64,000 nt of DNA from Microbacterium paraoxydans (GCF_900105335.1 NZ_LT629770.1:1116001-1180000); one strand, 5' to 3'; shown: positions 37,089 to 46,174, counted from the stretch's first letter. The notes: a model not told the origin generated them from the letters alone. Made by a program: numbers and translations.

Positions 37089-37094
37089 TAGCGT
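37089..37094 (+). promoter_or_regulatory. -10 box of the pstS promoter (TAGCGT)
   Basis: TAGCGT, 30 bases downstream of the PHO box, would start a leader of about 45 bases that carries the GAAGGATCC ribosome binding site of pstS. Confidence 0.55.
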
Positions 37095-37145
37095 CACTGT
37101 GTGCCCTGCACCGGGCCCCACCCCTCCAAGATCGAAGGATCCACA

Positions 37146-38249
37146 GTGAAGATCTCCCGAATCGCACGAATCGGCGCCATCGGCGCCGTCGCCGCTCTCG
37201 CCCTCGCCGGCTGTGCCGCGAACGAAGGCGGAGCCGGCGGCTCCAGCGAAGAGCCCTCGGAGTCCACGCTCTCCGGCACGATCGACGCGACCGGCGCGTC
37301 GTCGCAGACCGCAGCCCAGGAGGCCTGGGTCGCCGCCTTCCAGACGGCCAACCCCGATGTGACGGTCAACTACGAGCCCACCGGCTCGGGCACCGGCCGC
37401 GAGAACTTCCTCGAGGGCGGCAGCAACTTCATCGGCTCCGACCGCGCGTTCAACGACGAGGAGATCGCCGCCGGCGGCTTCGGCGCCTGCACCACCGACG
37501 ACATCGTCGAGGTCCCCCTCTACATCTCCCCCGTCGCCGTCGCCTTCAACCTCGAGGGCATCGACACGCTGAACCTCGACGCCGCCACGATCGCGGGCAT
37601 CTTCGCCGGCACGATCACCAACTGGAACGACGAGGCCATCGCCGCCCTGAACGACGGCGTCGAGCTCCCCGACCTGGCGATCTCGCCGGTGCACCGCTCC
37701 GACCCCTCGGGCACGCAGGAGACCTTCGCCAAGTACCTCAGCGCGACGGCCCCCGACGTCTGGACCTACGAGGTCTCCGACGAGTGGCCGATCCAGGGTG
37801 GCGAGGCCGCTCAGGGCACCTCGGGCGTGAAGCAGGCGCTCACCGCCGGCAACGGTGCGATCGGCTTCCTCGACGCCTCGCAGGCGGACGGCCTCGGCCA
37901 GGTCGCCGTGGGCGTCGGCGAGGACTTCGTCTCCTACTCGGCCGAGGCCGCCGCGAAGCTCGTCGAGGGCTCGCCGCTCGCCGAGGGCCGTGGTGAGGGC
38001 GACCTCGTCTTCGACGTCGACCCGGCCGCTGCTGCGGACGGCGCCTACCCGATCGCCCTGGTGAGCTACCTCATCGGCTGCGAGCAGTACGAGGACAGCA
38101 ACGTCGCGGAGCTCGTGAAGGAGTACTTCACGTATGTCGCGAGCGCCGAGGGCCAGGACGCCGCTGCGGAGAACGCCGGCAGCGCCCCGATCTCGGACGG
38201 CCTGCGCGAGCAGGTCCAGGCCGCGATCGACCTCATCCAGGTCGGCTGA
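37146..38249 (+). CDS. pstS: Phosphate-binding lipoprotein PstS
   Basis: A 367-residue substrate-binding protein of the high-affinity phosphate importer. Signal peptide with lipobox ALALAGC (about residues 16-23), Gly/Ser-rich linker, then the two-lobe binding domain: TGASSQTAAQEAWVAAFQ, YEPTGSGTGRENFLEGGSNFIGSDR and VHRSDPSGTQETFAKYL supply the phosphate ligands. The GTG start at 37146 follows GAAGGATCC. Anchored outside the membrane, it delivers phosphate to PstC/PstA. Expression should be switched on by RegX3 under phosphate limitation. Confidence 0.97.
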   Translation: MKISRIARIGAIGAVAALALAGCAANEGGAGGSSEEPSESTLSGTIDATGASSQTAAQEAWVAAFQTANPDVTVNYEPTGSGTGRENFLEGGSNFIGSDRAFNDEEIAAGGFGACTTDDIVEVPLYISPVAVAFNLEGIDTLNLDAATIAGIFAGTITNWNDEAIAALNDGVELPDLAISPVHRSDPSGTQETFAKYLSATAPDVWTYEVSDEWPIQGGEAAQGTSGVKQALTAGNGAIGFLDASQADGLGQVAVGVGEDFVSYSAEAAAKLVEGSPLAEGRGEGDLVFDVDPAAAADGAYPIALVSYLIGCEQYEDSNVAELVKEYFTYVASAEGQDAAAENAGSAPISDGLREQVQAAIDLIQVG

Positions 38250-38273
38250 TCCTGCCGATCCACTGACGACGGT

Positions 38274-38303
38274 GCCCCCGCGTCCCCGAGCGGGCGCGGG
38301 GGC
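38274..38303 (+). terminator. Hairpin between pstS and pstC
   Basis: GCCCCCGCG (38274-38282) pairs perfectly with CGCGGGGGC (38295-38303) around a 12-base loop. Without a T-tract it may be a partial terminator or an RNA-stabilising hairpin that makes more PstS than PstC. Confidence 0.55.
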
Positions 38304-38355
38304 TCCGCCAGGTCAGCACCCGATCCATCTCCACCCGGCCCGAAACAGGGAGATC

Positions 38356-39339
38356 ATGAGCACGACCGCGCAGGAGCCGACAACGGCACCGGCACCGACA
38401 CCGGCGCCGCCCACACCGATCAAGGCCAAGCAGCGCCTCGGCGACCGGGTCTTCTCCGGCACCGCGCTGGCGGCCGGCATCATCATCCTGATCGTGCTGG
38501 CGCTCGTCGCTGCCTTCCTCATCATCCAGAGCCTGCCGGCGTTCCAGCTCGACACCACCGACAACCACATCCTGCGGGGCGAGTCGTTCTGGGTGTACGT
38601 CTGGCCGCTCGTCTTCGGCACCCTCTGGGCATCGTTCATCGCCCTGCTGATCGCCGCCCCCATCGCCATCGGCATCGCGCTCTTCATCTCGCACTACGCC
38701 CACCGGCGGCTGGCGTCGTTCCTCGGCTACATCATCGACCTGCTCGCCGCGGTGCCCTCCGTGGTGTTCGGCCTCTGGGGCGGCCTCGTGCTCGCCCCCA
38801 TGCTCCAGCCGATCTACGTGTGGCTCAACGAGAACGCCTCGTGGGTGCCGTTCTTCGGCGGTCAGGTCTCCGCGACGGGCAAGACCATCCTCACCGCCGC
38901 CCTCGTCCTCGCCGTGATGTGCATCCCGATCATGACCGCCATCTGCCGCGAGGTCTTCCTGCAGACCCCCAAGCTCCACGAGGAGGCGGCCCTCGCCCTC
39001 GGCTCCACGCGCTGGGAGATGGTCCGCATGGCCGTCCTCCCCTTCGCCCGCGGCGGCATGGTGTCGGCGGCGATGCTCGCCCTCGGCCGCGCGCTCGGCG
39101 AGACGATGGCCGTGACGATGGTGCTCTCCCCCTCGGCGGTCGTCAGCTTCCTCGTGCTCACCGCCACCAACCCCACGCCGATCCCCGCGAACATCGCGCT
39201 CGCCTTCCCGGAGGCGCACGGCACCGGCGTGAACACGCTGATCGCGACCGGCCTCATCCTCTTCGTCGTGACCTTCGCGGTCAACGCGCTGGCGCGCTGG
39301 ATCGTCGCCCGCCGCGCCGAGTTCTCGGGAGCGAACTGA
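38356..39339 (+). CDS. pstC: Phosphate ABC transporter permease PstC
   Basis: A 327-residue permease with six main helices after a Pro/Thr-rich N-terminus of about 30 residues. The coupling segment EEAALALGSTRWEMVRMAVLPFARGG (EAA motif) and the family pattern FGLWGGLVLAPMLQP identify PstC. It pairs with PstA to form the phosphate channel. pstA starts one base after its stop. Confidence 0.95.
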   Translation: MSTTAQEPTTAPAPTPAPPTPIKAKQRLGDRVFSGTALAAGIIILIVLALVAAFLIIQSLPAFQLDTTDNHILRGESFWVYVWPLVFGTLWASFIALLIAAPIAIGIALFISHYAHRRLASFLGYIIDLLAAVPSVVFGLWGGLVLAPMLQPIYVWLNENASWVPFFGGQVSATGKTILTAALVLAVMCIPIMTAICREVFLQTPKLHEEAALALGSTRWEMVRMAVLPFARGGMVSAAMLALGRALGETMAVTMVLSPSAVVSFLVLTATNPTPIPANIALAFPEAHGTGVNTLIATGLILFVVTFAVNALARWIVARRAEFSGAN

Positions 39340-39340
39340 C

Positions 39341-40438
39341 ATGACCGCCCTCACCAGCGCTCCGCCCGCCGCGAGCACCACCGCCCTCACCTCCGGCCGC
39401 CTGCCGAAGTGGGCTCCGTGGGCCCTCCTCGGCGTCTCGTTCGTCGTGTCCGCCGCCGTCTTCGGTGTCGCCGCCGCTGGCTCCGACACCCCGCTCGCGG
39501 ACTTCAACATCGCGGGCACCGTCATCGTCGGCATCCTGCTCTACATGGTGATCATCACGGTGATCTCCTCCATCGCCGAGAGCCGCCGCAAGGCCGTCGA
39601 CCGCCTGATGACGGCCCTCGTCGCCACGGCCTTCCTCATCGCCCTGCTGCCGCTGATCTCGCTGCTGTGGACCGTGGTGGCAAACGGCCTCGAGCGCTTC
39701 GACGCCGAGTTCTTCACCTACTCGATGCGCAACGTCGTCGGCGACGGCGGCGGTATCGTGCACGCCATCTGGGGCACCGTCCTCATCACGCTCACGGCCA
39801 CGATCATCTCGGTGCCGGTCGGTCTGATGACCTCGATCTACCTCGTCGAGTACGGCCGCGGCAAGATCGCCAAGGCCATCACGTTCTTCGTCGACGTGAT
39901 GACGGGCATCCCCTCGATCGTCGCGGGTCTGTTCATCTACGCGGTGTTCGCCCTCCTGATCCGTCCCGGGATCTCGATGGGCTTCATGGGCGCGCTCGCC
40001 CTCGCCGTGCTGATGACCCCTGTCGTCGTGCGCGGCAGCGAGGAGCTGCTCCGGATCGTCCCCAACGAGCTGCGCGAGGCCTCCTACGCCCTGGGCGTGC
40101 CGAAGTGGCTCACGATCCTCAAGGTCGTCCTGCCCACCTCGATCGCCGGCATCATGACCTCGGTCATGCTCGCCATCTCCCGCGTGATCGGCGAGACCGC
40201 CCCGCTGCTGCTCACCGCCGGCTTCACGCAGAGCCTCAACACGAACATCTTCGACGGTCAGATGATGACCCTCCCGGTGTTCGCCTACAACCAGTACATG
40301 AACCAGGGCACGAGCCCGGACGCCGCCGTCGCGCGCGCCTGGGCCGCCGCCCTCACCCTCATCCTCATCGTCATGGTGCTGAACCTGCTCGCCCGCCTGA
40401 TCGCGAAGCTGTTCGCCCCGAAGGTCAACGGCCGCTGA
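39341..40438 (+). CDS. pstA: Phosphate ABC transporter permease PstA
   Basis: A 365-residue permease, longer than E. coli PstA because of an extra N-terminal region with about three helices (about 25-110). The core has six helices and the EAA segment [47 protein letters not shown] is characteristic of the family. It lies between pstC and pstB in the operon. Confidence 0.95.
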   Translation: MTALTSAPPAASTTALTSGRLPKWAPWALLGVSFVVSAAVFGVAAAGSDTPLADFNIAGTVIVGILLYMVIITVISSIAESRRKAVDRLMTALVATAFLIALLPLISLLWTVVANGLERFDAEFFTYSMRNVVGDGGGIVHAIWGTVLITLTATIISVPVGLMTSIYLVEYGRGKIAKAITFFVDVMTGIPSIVAGLFIYAVFALLIRPGISMGFMGALALAVLMTPVVVRGSEELLRIVPNELREASYALGVPKWLTILKVVLPTSIAGIMTSVMLAISRVIGETAPLLLTAGFTQSLNTNIFDGQMMTLPVFAYNQYMNQGTSPDAAVARAWAAALTLILIVMVLNLLARLIAKLFAPKVNGR

Positions 40439-40467
40439 GCGCCCGACCACTCAGAATAGGAATCCAC

Positions 40468-41247
40468 GTGTCCAAGAGCATCGAAGTCAACGACCTCAAC
40501 GTCTACTACGGCAACTTCCTCGCGGTCGAAGGCGTCTCCCTCGACATCCAGCCGCGCAGCGTCACGGCCTTCATCGGCCCGTCGGGCTGCGGCAAGTCCA
40601 CCTTCCTCCGCACCCTCAACCGCATGCACGAGGTGATCCCCGGCGCCCGCGTGGAGGGTGAGGTGCTGCTCGACGGCAAGGACCTCTACGGTGCCGGCGT
40701 GGACCCGGTGCTCGTGCGTCGCCAGGTTGGCATGGTGTTCCAGCGGCCGAACCCGTTCCCCACGATGTCGATCAAGGAGAACGTGCTCGCCGGTGTGAAG
40801 CTCAACAACAAGCGCATGTCGAAGAGCGAGCAGGACGACCTCGTCGAGAAGTCCCTTACCGGCGCGAACCTGTGGAACGAGGTCAAGGACCGCCTCGACC
40901 GTCCGGGCTCCGGGCTCTCGGGCGGCCAGCAGCAGCGTCTCTGCATCGCCCGCGCGATCGCCGTCTCCCCAGAGGTGCTGCTGATGGACGAGCCGTGCTC
41001 GGCCCTCGACCCCATCTCGACCTACGCGATCGAGGAGCTGATCGGCGAGCTCAAGAACGAGTTCACGATCGTGATCGTGACGCACAACATGCAGCAGGCG
41101 AGCCGGGTCTCCGACAAGACCGCGTTCTTCAACATCGCCGGCACCGGCAAGCCCGGCAAGCTCATCGAGTACGACGACACCACGAGCATCTTCACGACCC
41201 CGTCGGTGCAGGCCACCGAGGACTACGTCTCCGGCCGCTTCGGCTGA
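40468..41247 (+). CDS. pstB: Phosphate ABC transporter ATPase PstB
   Basis: A 259-residue ATPase with Walker [14 protein letters not shown]-loop [14 protein letters not shown], signature [14 protein letters not shown], Walker [23 protein letters not shown] and H-loop [13 protein letters not shown], all close to the PstB consensus. It drives phosphate uptake through PstC/PstA and with PhoU signals to SenX3. The GTG start follows ATAGGAA, and the gene ends 19 bases before a strong terminator. Confidence 0.97.
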   Translation: MSKSIEVNDLNVYYGNFLAVEGVSLDIQPRSVTAFIGPSGCGKSTFLRTLNRMHEVIPGARVEGEVLLDGKDLYGAGVDPVLVRRQVGMVFQRPNPFPTMSIKENVLAGVKLNNKRMSKSEQDDLVEKSLTGANLWNEVKDRLDRPGSGLSGGQQQRLCIARAIAVSPEVLLMDEPCSALDPISTYAIEELIGELKNEFTIVIVTHNMQQASRVSDKTAFFNIAGTGKPGKLIEYDDTTSIFTTPSVQATEDYVSGRFG

Positions 41248-41266
41248 CCCGCACCCTTTCGACCTT

Positions 41267-41295
41267 CGGGCCCGGACGCCTCGCGTCCGGGCCCG
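41267..41295 (+). terminator. Terminator of the pst operon
   Basis: A perfect 12-bp stem CGGGCCCGGACG around a CCTCG loop, followed by TTCTCGTCTC. It lies between pstB and a convergent gene. Confidence 0.8.
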
Positions 41296-41321
41296 TTCTC
41301 GTCTCCGTCCCGCCGGAGGGC

Positions 41322-42206
41322 TCAGTCGCGCGGGGAGAGGAGGTAGGCGTTGAGGTCGTCCGTGAGGGCGGTGTCGACGGGGACCGGCGTGCCGTCGATC
41401 GCGGTGATGGCGGTCGCGAGACGCACGCTCGACACGAGCCATGCGGCGTCAGCCTGCGTCAGATCGGTGGCGGGGATGCGGTCGTACCCGACCTCGAAGC
41501 CCCGCGCGAGAAGGTGGTCGTAGACGCTGAGCTGCGTGGTGCCGTGCAGGATCCCGCCGTTCGGGGCCGGCGTCGTGAAGCGGTCGCCGAAGCGCAGGAT
41601 GAGGGAGGCCGTCGGAGCCTCCAGCACGAAGCCGTCGCTCGACAGGAAGATCGCGTCGTCGGCTCCGCGGCGCTTGGCTTCGCGCAGGGCCGCCATGTTC
41701 ACCGCGTAGGACAGCGTCTTGGCTCCGAGCAGCAGCCAGGGCGCCCGTTCCGCGGCGCCGAGGTCGTATCCGCGGTCGAGGGTGACGACCTTGACGCCGT
41801 TCCGCCGTACCGCGGCGAAGTCCGCCGCCGGAGCCGCCGTGACCCACGCGGTCGGCGTCGGCCCGTGCTCGACGCCGCGGCTGAGGATCAGCTTGATGAC
41901 CGACTCCCCCGCGCCGAGCTGTGCGGCGGCCTGCTGGATCGCCTGCCGCCACTGCTCCTGGTTCGGCACCGGGAGGTCGCAGAGTCGCGCCGAGTGCGCA
42001 AGACGTTCCAGATGCGGGACGACCTCCTGCGCATGTCCGTCGATCACGCCGATGGACTCGAACACGCCGTCGCCCCGTTGCGTGCTCAGCTCGCCGACGC
42101 TGAGGGCGGGGGCCGCGGCGTCCACCTGCGTGAACGTGTCGGCGTAGTCGGCACGCTGCTCGTCGGCGGCGACGGGATCGATCATGAGGGCGAAGCGACG
42201 GGTCAT
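41322..42206 (-). CDS. Class IV aminotransferase (aminodeoxychorismate lyase-like)
   Basis: A 294-residue PLP enzyme of fold type IV. ELSTQRGDGVFESIGVIDG (about 40-58), the PLP lysine in LLLGAKTLSYAVNMAALREAK (about 165), and the terminal ADAAWLVSSVRLATAITAIDG match 4-amino-4-deoxychorismate lyase (PabC) and D-amino-acid/branched-chain aminotransferases. PabC would supply p-aminobenzoate for folate, but no pabAB gene is nearby, so the exact activity is uncertain. Start at 42206, with a TAGGCT box seven bases upstream. Confidence 0.85.
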   Translation of the reverse strand: MTRRFALMIDPVAADEQRADYADTFTQVDAAAPALSVGELSTQRGDGVFESIGVIDGHAQEVVPHLERLAHSARLCDLPVPNQEQWRQAIQQAAAQLGAGESVIKLILSRGVEHGPTPTAWVTAAPAADFAAVRRNGVKVVTLDRGYDLGAAERAPWLLLGAKTLSYAVNMAALREAKRRGADDAIFLSSDGFVLEAPTASLILRFGDRFTTPAPNGGILHGTTQLSVYDHLLARGFEVGYDRIPATDLTQADAAWLVSSVRLATAITAIDGTPVPVDTALTDDLNAYLLSPRD

Positions 42207-42213
42207 GTCACCG

Positions 42214-42219
42214 AGCCTA
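42214..42219 (-). promoter_or_regulatory. -10 box of a leaderless promoter (TAGGCT)
   Basis: TAGGCT on the minus strand, seven bases before the ATG of the class IV aminotransferase gene. Confidence 0.45.
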
Positions 42220-42263
42220 GGCCGCCGGGAATACCCACCGCGTCCTCGCGTTACACTGGAGTG

Positions 42264-42350
42264 GCCGGGCCGCATAACCCCGGGCTCCAATTTTCGCCGC
42301 TGCGAGCGGCCTTCCGCCGAGAGGCGTTCTTGCGGCCCGGTCTTTCTCTG
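42264..42350 (+). ncRNA. Candidate free-standing structured small RNA
   Basis: A TACACT -10-like box at 42252-42257 points to a transcript starting near 42264. Its ends pair perfectly (CCGGGCCGCA at 42265-42274 with TGCGGCCCGG at 42331-42340), followed by TCTTTCTCT, like an intrinsic terminator. Inside are a GCCGCT-GCG-AGCGGC hairpin (42296-42310), a CGCC-GAGA-GGCG hairpin with a GNRA-type loop (42315-42326), and an unpaired stretch with AATTTTC. Both flanking genes run on the opposite strand, so it is not a leader of either. The identity is unknown. Confidence 0.45.
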
Positions 42351-42377
42351 TCCGGATGATGTCCCGCCCGCTCGGAC

Positions 42378-43007
42378 TCAGGCCAGGGCGCCCGTGCGCC
42401 ACAGGGCCGCCGACGCCGCGAGGTCCTGGGCATAGCTGCTCAGTCGCAGCGCCCGCGTGGTGAGCTCGCTGGCCCGCGCGGGCTCCGTGGGCTCGTAGTC
42501 GTCGGCGGTGTGCGTCGCCCCCGAGGCCTGGACGCGGCAGAACGCCGCCGCGCGTTCCAGCGCCACGGCGAAGTCGCCGCGGAAGGCGCCGCGCAGGATC
42601 GTGTCGATGAGCGCGACGAGCTCGTCCGGGCTCGCCGGCACGGGCGCCCCGGCGACCACGGCGTCGGCCGACGGCAGCTCGACCCGGCCCCGGTCGTAGA
42701 GCAGGGCCGCGGTGCGCGGATCGCCGTGGATCGCGAGCTGGAGGACGTACAGCCGCCACAGCGACCCCGGGAGGGTGCGCGACGGCGCCTTCGACCACAG
42801 TTCCGCGATCTCGTCGATGCCGTGCTCGCTCGTGAAGGCGATCAGCCGCTCGACGCTCGCCCCGCTCTCGTCCTCGCGGACGCGGGTCAGCAACGCGGAG
42901 GCGGTGGCGTGCGCGACGCGTGTCTCCTCGGCGGGATCATGGGCGCCGACGATGTTGTCGAAGGCGCTCGTCGGACGACGCACGGGGCGATGGTGCTGCT
43001 CGGGCAT
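42378..43007 (-). CDS. Conserved hypothetical protein (helical, about 209 residues)
   Basis: A 209-residue soluble, largely helical protein with no recognised domain. The N-terminus is basic and polar (PEQHHRPVRRPTSAFD). The middle (ASVERLIAFTSEHGIDEIAELWSKAPSRTLPGSLWRLYVLQLAIHGDP) looks like TPR-type helices, and the C-terminus is helical with RALRLSSYAQDLAASAALWRTG. A TACCCT box lies six bases before the ATG at 43007. It lies 30 bases downstream of rskA on the same strand. Confidence 0.75.
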   Translation of the reverse strand: MPEQHHRPVRRPTSAFDNIVGAHDPAEETRVAHATASALLTRVREDESGASVERLIAFTSEHGIDEIAELWSKAPSRTLPGSLWRLYVLQLAIHGDPRTAALLYDRGRVELPSADAVVAGAPVPASPDELVALIDTILRGAFRGDFAVALERAAAFCRVQASGATHTADDYEPTEPARASELTTRALRLSSYAQDLAASAALWRTGALA

Positions 43008-43013
43008 CCCTCC

Positions 43014-43019
43014 AGGGTA
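43014..43019 (-). promoter_or_regulatory. -10 box of a leaderless promoter (TACCCT)
   Basis: TACCCT on the minus strand, six bases before the ATG at 43007. The intervening GGAGGG could instead serve as a very close ribosome binding site. Confidence 0.4.
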
Positions 43020-43036
43020 CGCCCCGCCTCCCACGC

Positions 43037-43807
43037 TCAGGCCGTCGGGATGACGATCACCGGGTCGGTCGTGGGCAGCCCGGACGGCGATCCGCCCTCC
43101 TGCTCGACCGTCACCGCGATGGCGTCGCCGGCCTGCATCTCGCCCTCGAGGAGCGCGGTGGCCTCCCCGCCGTCGACATCGAACACGCCGGCGGCGATCG
43201 GGTCCTCCCCGCGCACGAACCACAGCTCGTACGTCTTGCCGTCCGCGACCTCGGGCAGCCCGTCCGTGACGAGCACGGCCTTGCCGACCGAGCCCGACCA
43301 GTGCGCGGTGGCCGTCGCGCCGTCGTCGAGCTCGACCGTCGCCTTCTGCGCGTCGCCCGCGGATTCGATCTCCTGCAGCGCGACGACACTCGCCGGGCGG
43401 TTCAACTGGTCGTTCAGCGCGACCGCACCGATGCCGACGCCCACCAGGAGCGCGAGACACGCGGCGAGCGCGAACGCGAGCCGGGTCCAGCGGCGAGCCG
43501 GGCCGGGAGAGGCGGCGCCGGAGGCGGGGCTCTCGTCCGCGGAGCCGTCGGGCTCGGAGGCGGATGCGGATGCGGAGCCCTGCGGAGTCTGGGCGATCTG
43601 CGCGAGCAGGGCCGCACGGATGCCGGCGGGTGGGGCGACCGGGGCCACGCCGTCCGCGAGGAGAGCGGCCGTATCGGCGTCGGCGTCGTCCTGCGCCGCC
43701 CACTCCGGGTGCTCGGCGAGGGCACGGCGGTACCGACGCTCGTCGTCCGCCGAGAGCGCGTGGAGTGCGGCACCTGCCGCGAGCTCCGTGAAGTCCTTCT
43801 CGTTCAT
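43037..43807 (-). CDS. rskA: Anti-sigma-K factor RskA
   Basis: A 256-residue membrane anti-sigma factor. The cytoplasmic N-terminal anti-sigma domain (FTELAAGAALHALSADDERRYRRALAEHPEW, about 5-36) is followed by a Ser/Pro/Ala-rich linker, one transmembrane helix (about 106-128, LAFALAACLALLVGVGIGAVAL) and an external RskA domain (about 150-255, with KTYELWFVRGEDPIAAGVF). It should hold SigK at the membrane until cleaved by regulated proteolysis. The start overlaps the sigK stop by four bases. Confidence 0.93.
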   Translation of the reverse strand: MNEKDFTELAAGAALHALSADDERRYRRALAEHPEWAAQDDADADTAALLADGVAPVAPPAGIRAALLAQIAQTPQGSASASASEPDGSADESPASGAASPGPARRWTRLAFALAACLALLVGVGIGAVALNDQLNRPASVVALQEIESAGDAQKATVELDDGATATAHWSGSVGKAVLVTDGLPEVADGKTYELWFVRGEDPIAAGVFDVDGGEATALLEGEMQAGDAIAVTVEQEGGSPSGLPTTDPVIVIPTA

Positions 43808-44406
43808 GCCGTCACCCCCATCGCCGTGCGGAGCCGGGTCAGCCCGTCTCTCATCCGTGTCTTGATCGTGCCCAGCGGTGCTCCCACGAGCGCCGCGATC
43901 TCGTTCTGACTGTAACCGCCGTAGTAGGCGAGGACGAGCGCCTCCCGCTGCGCCTCCGGAAGCCCGGTCAGCGCCGCGACGACCCGCTCTCCTTCGATCC
44001 CCAGCTCGACCCGTTCCGCCACGCTGTCGTGCGCGACGCCGAGGTCCTTGAATCCCGCGCGCACGTCCCGGTCCGCACTCGACTGCGAAGCCCGCACCCG
44101 ATCCACGGCCCGGCGATGCGCGATTGTCATCACCCAGGTTCGTCCCTGTCCCTTGTTCGGAGCGAACCGGGAAGCGGATTGCCAGATCTCGAGGAAGACC
44201 TCCTGCAGCACTTCCTCGCTCTGCGCGCGGTTCACGAGCACGCGGAGGATGAGACCGAAGACGCGGGAGGAGAGGGAGTCGTACAGAGCCGCGAAGGCAG
44301 CCTGATCACCGGAGGCGACGCGGACGAGGAGGTCGGCGACAGCATCCTGCGGCGCCGTCCCGTCCTCGGGGACGTCCATCCCATCGATGACCATCTCCAT
44401 AAGCAT
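43804..44406 (-). CDS. sigK: ECF RNA polymerase sigma factor SigK
   Basis: A 200-residue extracytoplasmic-function sigma factor. Region 2 (FAALYDSLSSRVFGLILRVLVNRAQSEEVLQEVFLEIWQSASRF, then TWVMTIAHRRAVDRVRASQ) recognises the -10 box. Region 4 (LTGLPEAQREALVLAYYGGYSQNEIAALVGAPLGTIKTRMRDGLTRLR) recognises the -35 box. It matches SigK/SigL-type ECF sigmas paired with RskA. The start at 44406 follows GGAGGAGA. dipZ ends 31 bases upstream, so it is probably transcribed from the SigK-like promoter before dipZ. Confidence 0.93.
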   Translation of the reverse strand: MLMEMVIDGMDVPEDGTAPQDAVADLLVRVASGDQAAFAALYDSLSSRVFGLILRVLVNRAQSEEVLQEVFLEIWQSASRFAPNKGQGRTWVMTIAHRRAVDRVRASQSSADRDVRAGFKDLGVAHDSVAERVELGIEGERVVAALTGLPEAQREALVLAYYGGYSQNEIAALVGAPLGTIKTRMRDGLTRLRTAMGVTA

Positions 44407-44437
44407 GCCGTATCTCCTCCCTCTTCCCGTGCAGACG

Positions 44438-46150
44438 TCACCCGAATGTGAACGAATACACCTCGACGCCGGTGGGGACCTCGAGCGTGAACGTGCCCTT
44501 CGCGATGTCGTCCTGCTCGAGCAGCCCGTAGGAGCGTGGCGTCCCGTCGATCCGGATCGTCTGCGCGTTCCCGTCGGCGTCGGTGACCACCACCTCCCCC
44601 GACCCCGCGACGACCATGCGCACCTCAGCCGCCCGATACTGCAACCGGATCCGCGCGTCGTCAGCGGTCGGCGTCACATACTGGGTCTCCACCGTCCAGT
44701 CGCCGTCCAGGGCGAAGCTGTCGTCGGGCTGGTCGTCCGGGAAGCGGAAGCTGCCGTCTCCGCGACGGTACTCGTCGCCGCCGCCGTAGTTGACGTCCTT
44801 CGAGGAGCCGAGGAAGGTCTCCCGGGTCGTGGCTCCCACGTCCGGGGTCTCGTCCTTCACGTCCGTGGCGGCGGGGAGATCGACGTCGGGGTCGGCGTCC
44901 TGCAGCAGCTCCCGGATCATCGCCTCCGTCGCGGCGTAGTTGCCCTCGCCGAAGGAGATGTGGCGCACGGTCCCCTCCGCGTCGATGAGGTAGTGCGCGG
45001 GCCAGTAGCGGTTGCGGTAGTTGGTCCAGGTGGAGAGGGTGTTGTCGAGAGCGACGGGGTACTCGATGCCGAAGTCACGCGCGCCCGCCGAGACGTTCCC
45101 CGGATCCTTCTCGAACGCGTACTCGGGCGAGTGGATGCCGATCACCTGCAGTCCCGCGTCCCGGTAGGCCTCGTCCCAGGCCACGACGTGCGGGATGGAG
45201 CGCTGGCAGTTGATGCAGGAGTACGCCCAGAAGTCGATGAGGACCACCTGGCCGCGCAGGTCCTTCAGGTCGATCGCCTCCCCGTCCGGGGTGTTGAGCC
45301 ACTGCTGGATCCCCTTGATGGAGGGCGCCGTCCCGCAGGACTCCAGCTCGGTCGCGCCGTTCGTGCACTTGTCGAGGTCCTTGTTCTCCTCGTTCACCAG
45401 GCCGCCGAGGTCGAGGGCGTCCTGCACCTGCTCGGAGTCGGCGATCTGCTCCTGCAGGGGCGCGGTGTAGTCCGGGAGCAGACGCTGCAGCGCCTGCGGC
45501 ACGTTGAACACGAGACCAACGGCGAGGCCGATCATCGCCACGCCGGCGGCGATCCGGAGCGCCCGCTCCTTCGTCCGGAAGGCCCGGATGCGCTCGATGA
45601 CACTGCGCCCCGCGAGCGCGAAGACCAGCAGGGGCACCGCGACGCCGATCGCGAAGGAGACGGTGAGGAGCACGGTGCCCACGCCGATCTGCCCCGTGGA
45701 GCCGGCGACGATGATGGCCGCGAGGACCGGGCCCGCGCACGGGACGAACACGGCCCCGAGGGCGAGGCCGACACCGAAGCCGTTGCCGCGGTTCTTCACC
45801 TCGCGCTGTCCGAAGCGCTGGAACGGCCGCTCCAGGATGTGCTGGAACCGCGGCACGATGAGTCCCACCCCGATGACGACCAGCACCGCGATGCCGACCC
45901 AGCGGATGATGTCCTGCGGCAGGTTCAGCAGGCCCAGCAGGAGCGAGCCGGCGAGCGTCACGAGCGTGAAGCTCAGCACGAGGCCGGCGATGACGAAGTA
46001 GGGGCGGCTGCGCTTCGCCGGCACCGCCTCCCCCTCGTAGGACGCCGACTGGGCACCGCCGGTGAGGAAGATCACCGGGAGCACGGGCAGGATGCACGGC
46101 GAGATGCCGGTGATGAGCCCGCCGAGCAGGCCGATGATGATCAGGTCCAT
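44438..46150 (-). CDS. dipZ: DipZ (CcdA-thioredoxin fusion)
   Basis: A 570-residue thiol-disulfide exchange protein. Residues about 1-240 form a CcdA-like membrane domain with six helices and its two redox cysteines (GISPCILPVLP and VFVPCAGPVLA). A linker follows, then a thioredoxin-like external domain (about 290-440) with the active site WAYSCINCQRSIPH, then a C-terminal beta domain (about 455-570) as in mycobacterial DipZ. It should carry electrons from cytosolic thioredoxin to exported proteins. SigK-type boxes precede it, and it leads a dipZ-sigK-rskA operon. Confidence 0.94.
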   Translation of the reverse strand: MDLIIIGLLGGLITGISPCILPVLPVIFLTGGAQSASYEGEAVPAKRSRPYFVIAGLVLSFTLVTLAGSLLLGLLNLPQDIIRWVGIAVLVVIGVGLIVPRFQHILERPFQRFGQREVKNRGNGFGVGLALGAVFVPCAGPVLAAIIVAGSTGQIGVGTVLLTVSFAIGVAVPLLVFALAGRSVIERIRAFRTKERALRIAAGVAMIGLAVGLVFNVPQALQRLLPDYTAPLQEQIADSEQVQDALDLGGLVNEENKDLDKCTNGATELESCGTAPSIKGIQQWLNTPDGEAIDLKDLRGQVVLIDFWAYSCINCQRSIPHVVAWDEAYRDAGLQVIGIHSPEYAFEKDPGNVSAGARDFGIEYPVALDNTLSTWTNYRNRYWPAHYLIDAEGTVRHISFGEGNYAATEAMIRELLQDADPDVDLPAATDVKDETPDVGATTRETFLGSSKDVNYGGGDEYRRGDGSFRFPDDQPDDSFALDGDWTVETQYVTPTADDARIRLQYRAAEVRMVVAGSGEVVVTDADGNAQTIRIDGTPRSYGLLEQDDIAKGTFTLEVPTGVEVYSFTFG

Positions 46151-46174
46151 GAGGTCCTCGTCTCTGTCGGGTGC

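Noticed and set aside
42252..42290. Alternative hairpin using TGGAG (42257-42261) and CTCCA (42285-42289)
   Set aside because: TGGAG lies upstream of the predicted transcription start, so it would not be in the RNA if the TACACT box is the promoter.
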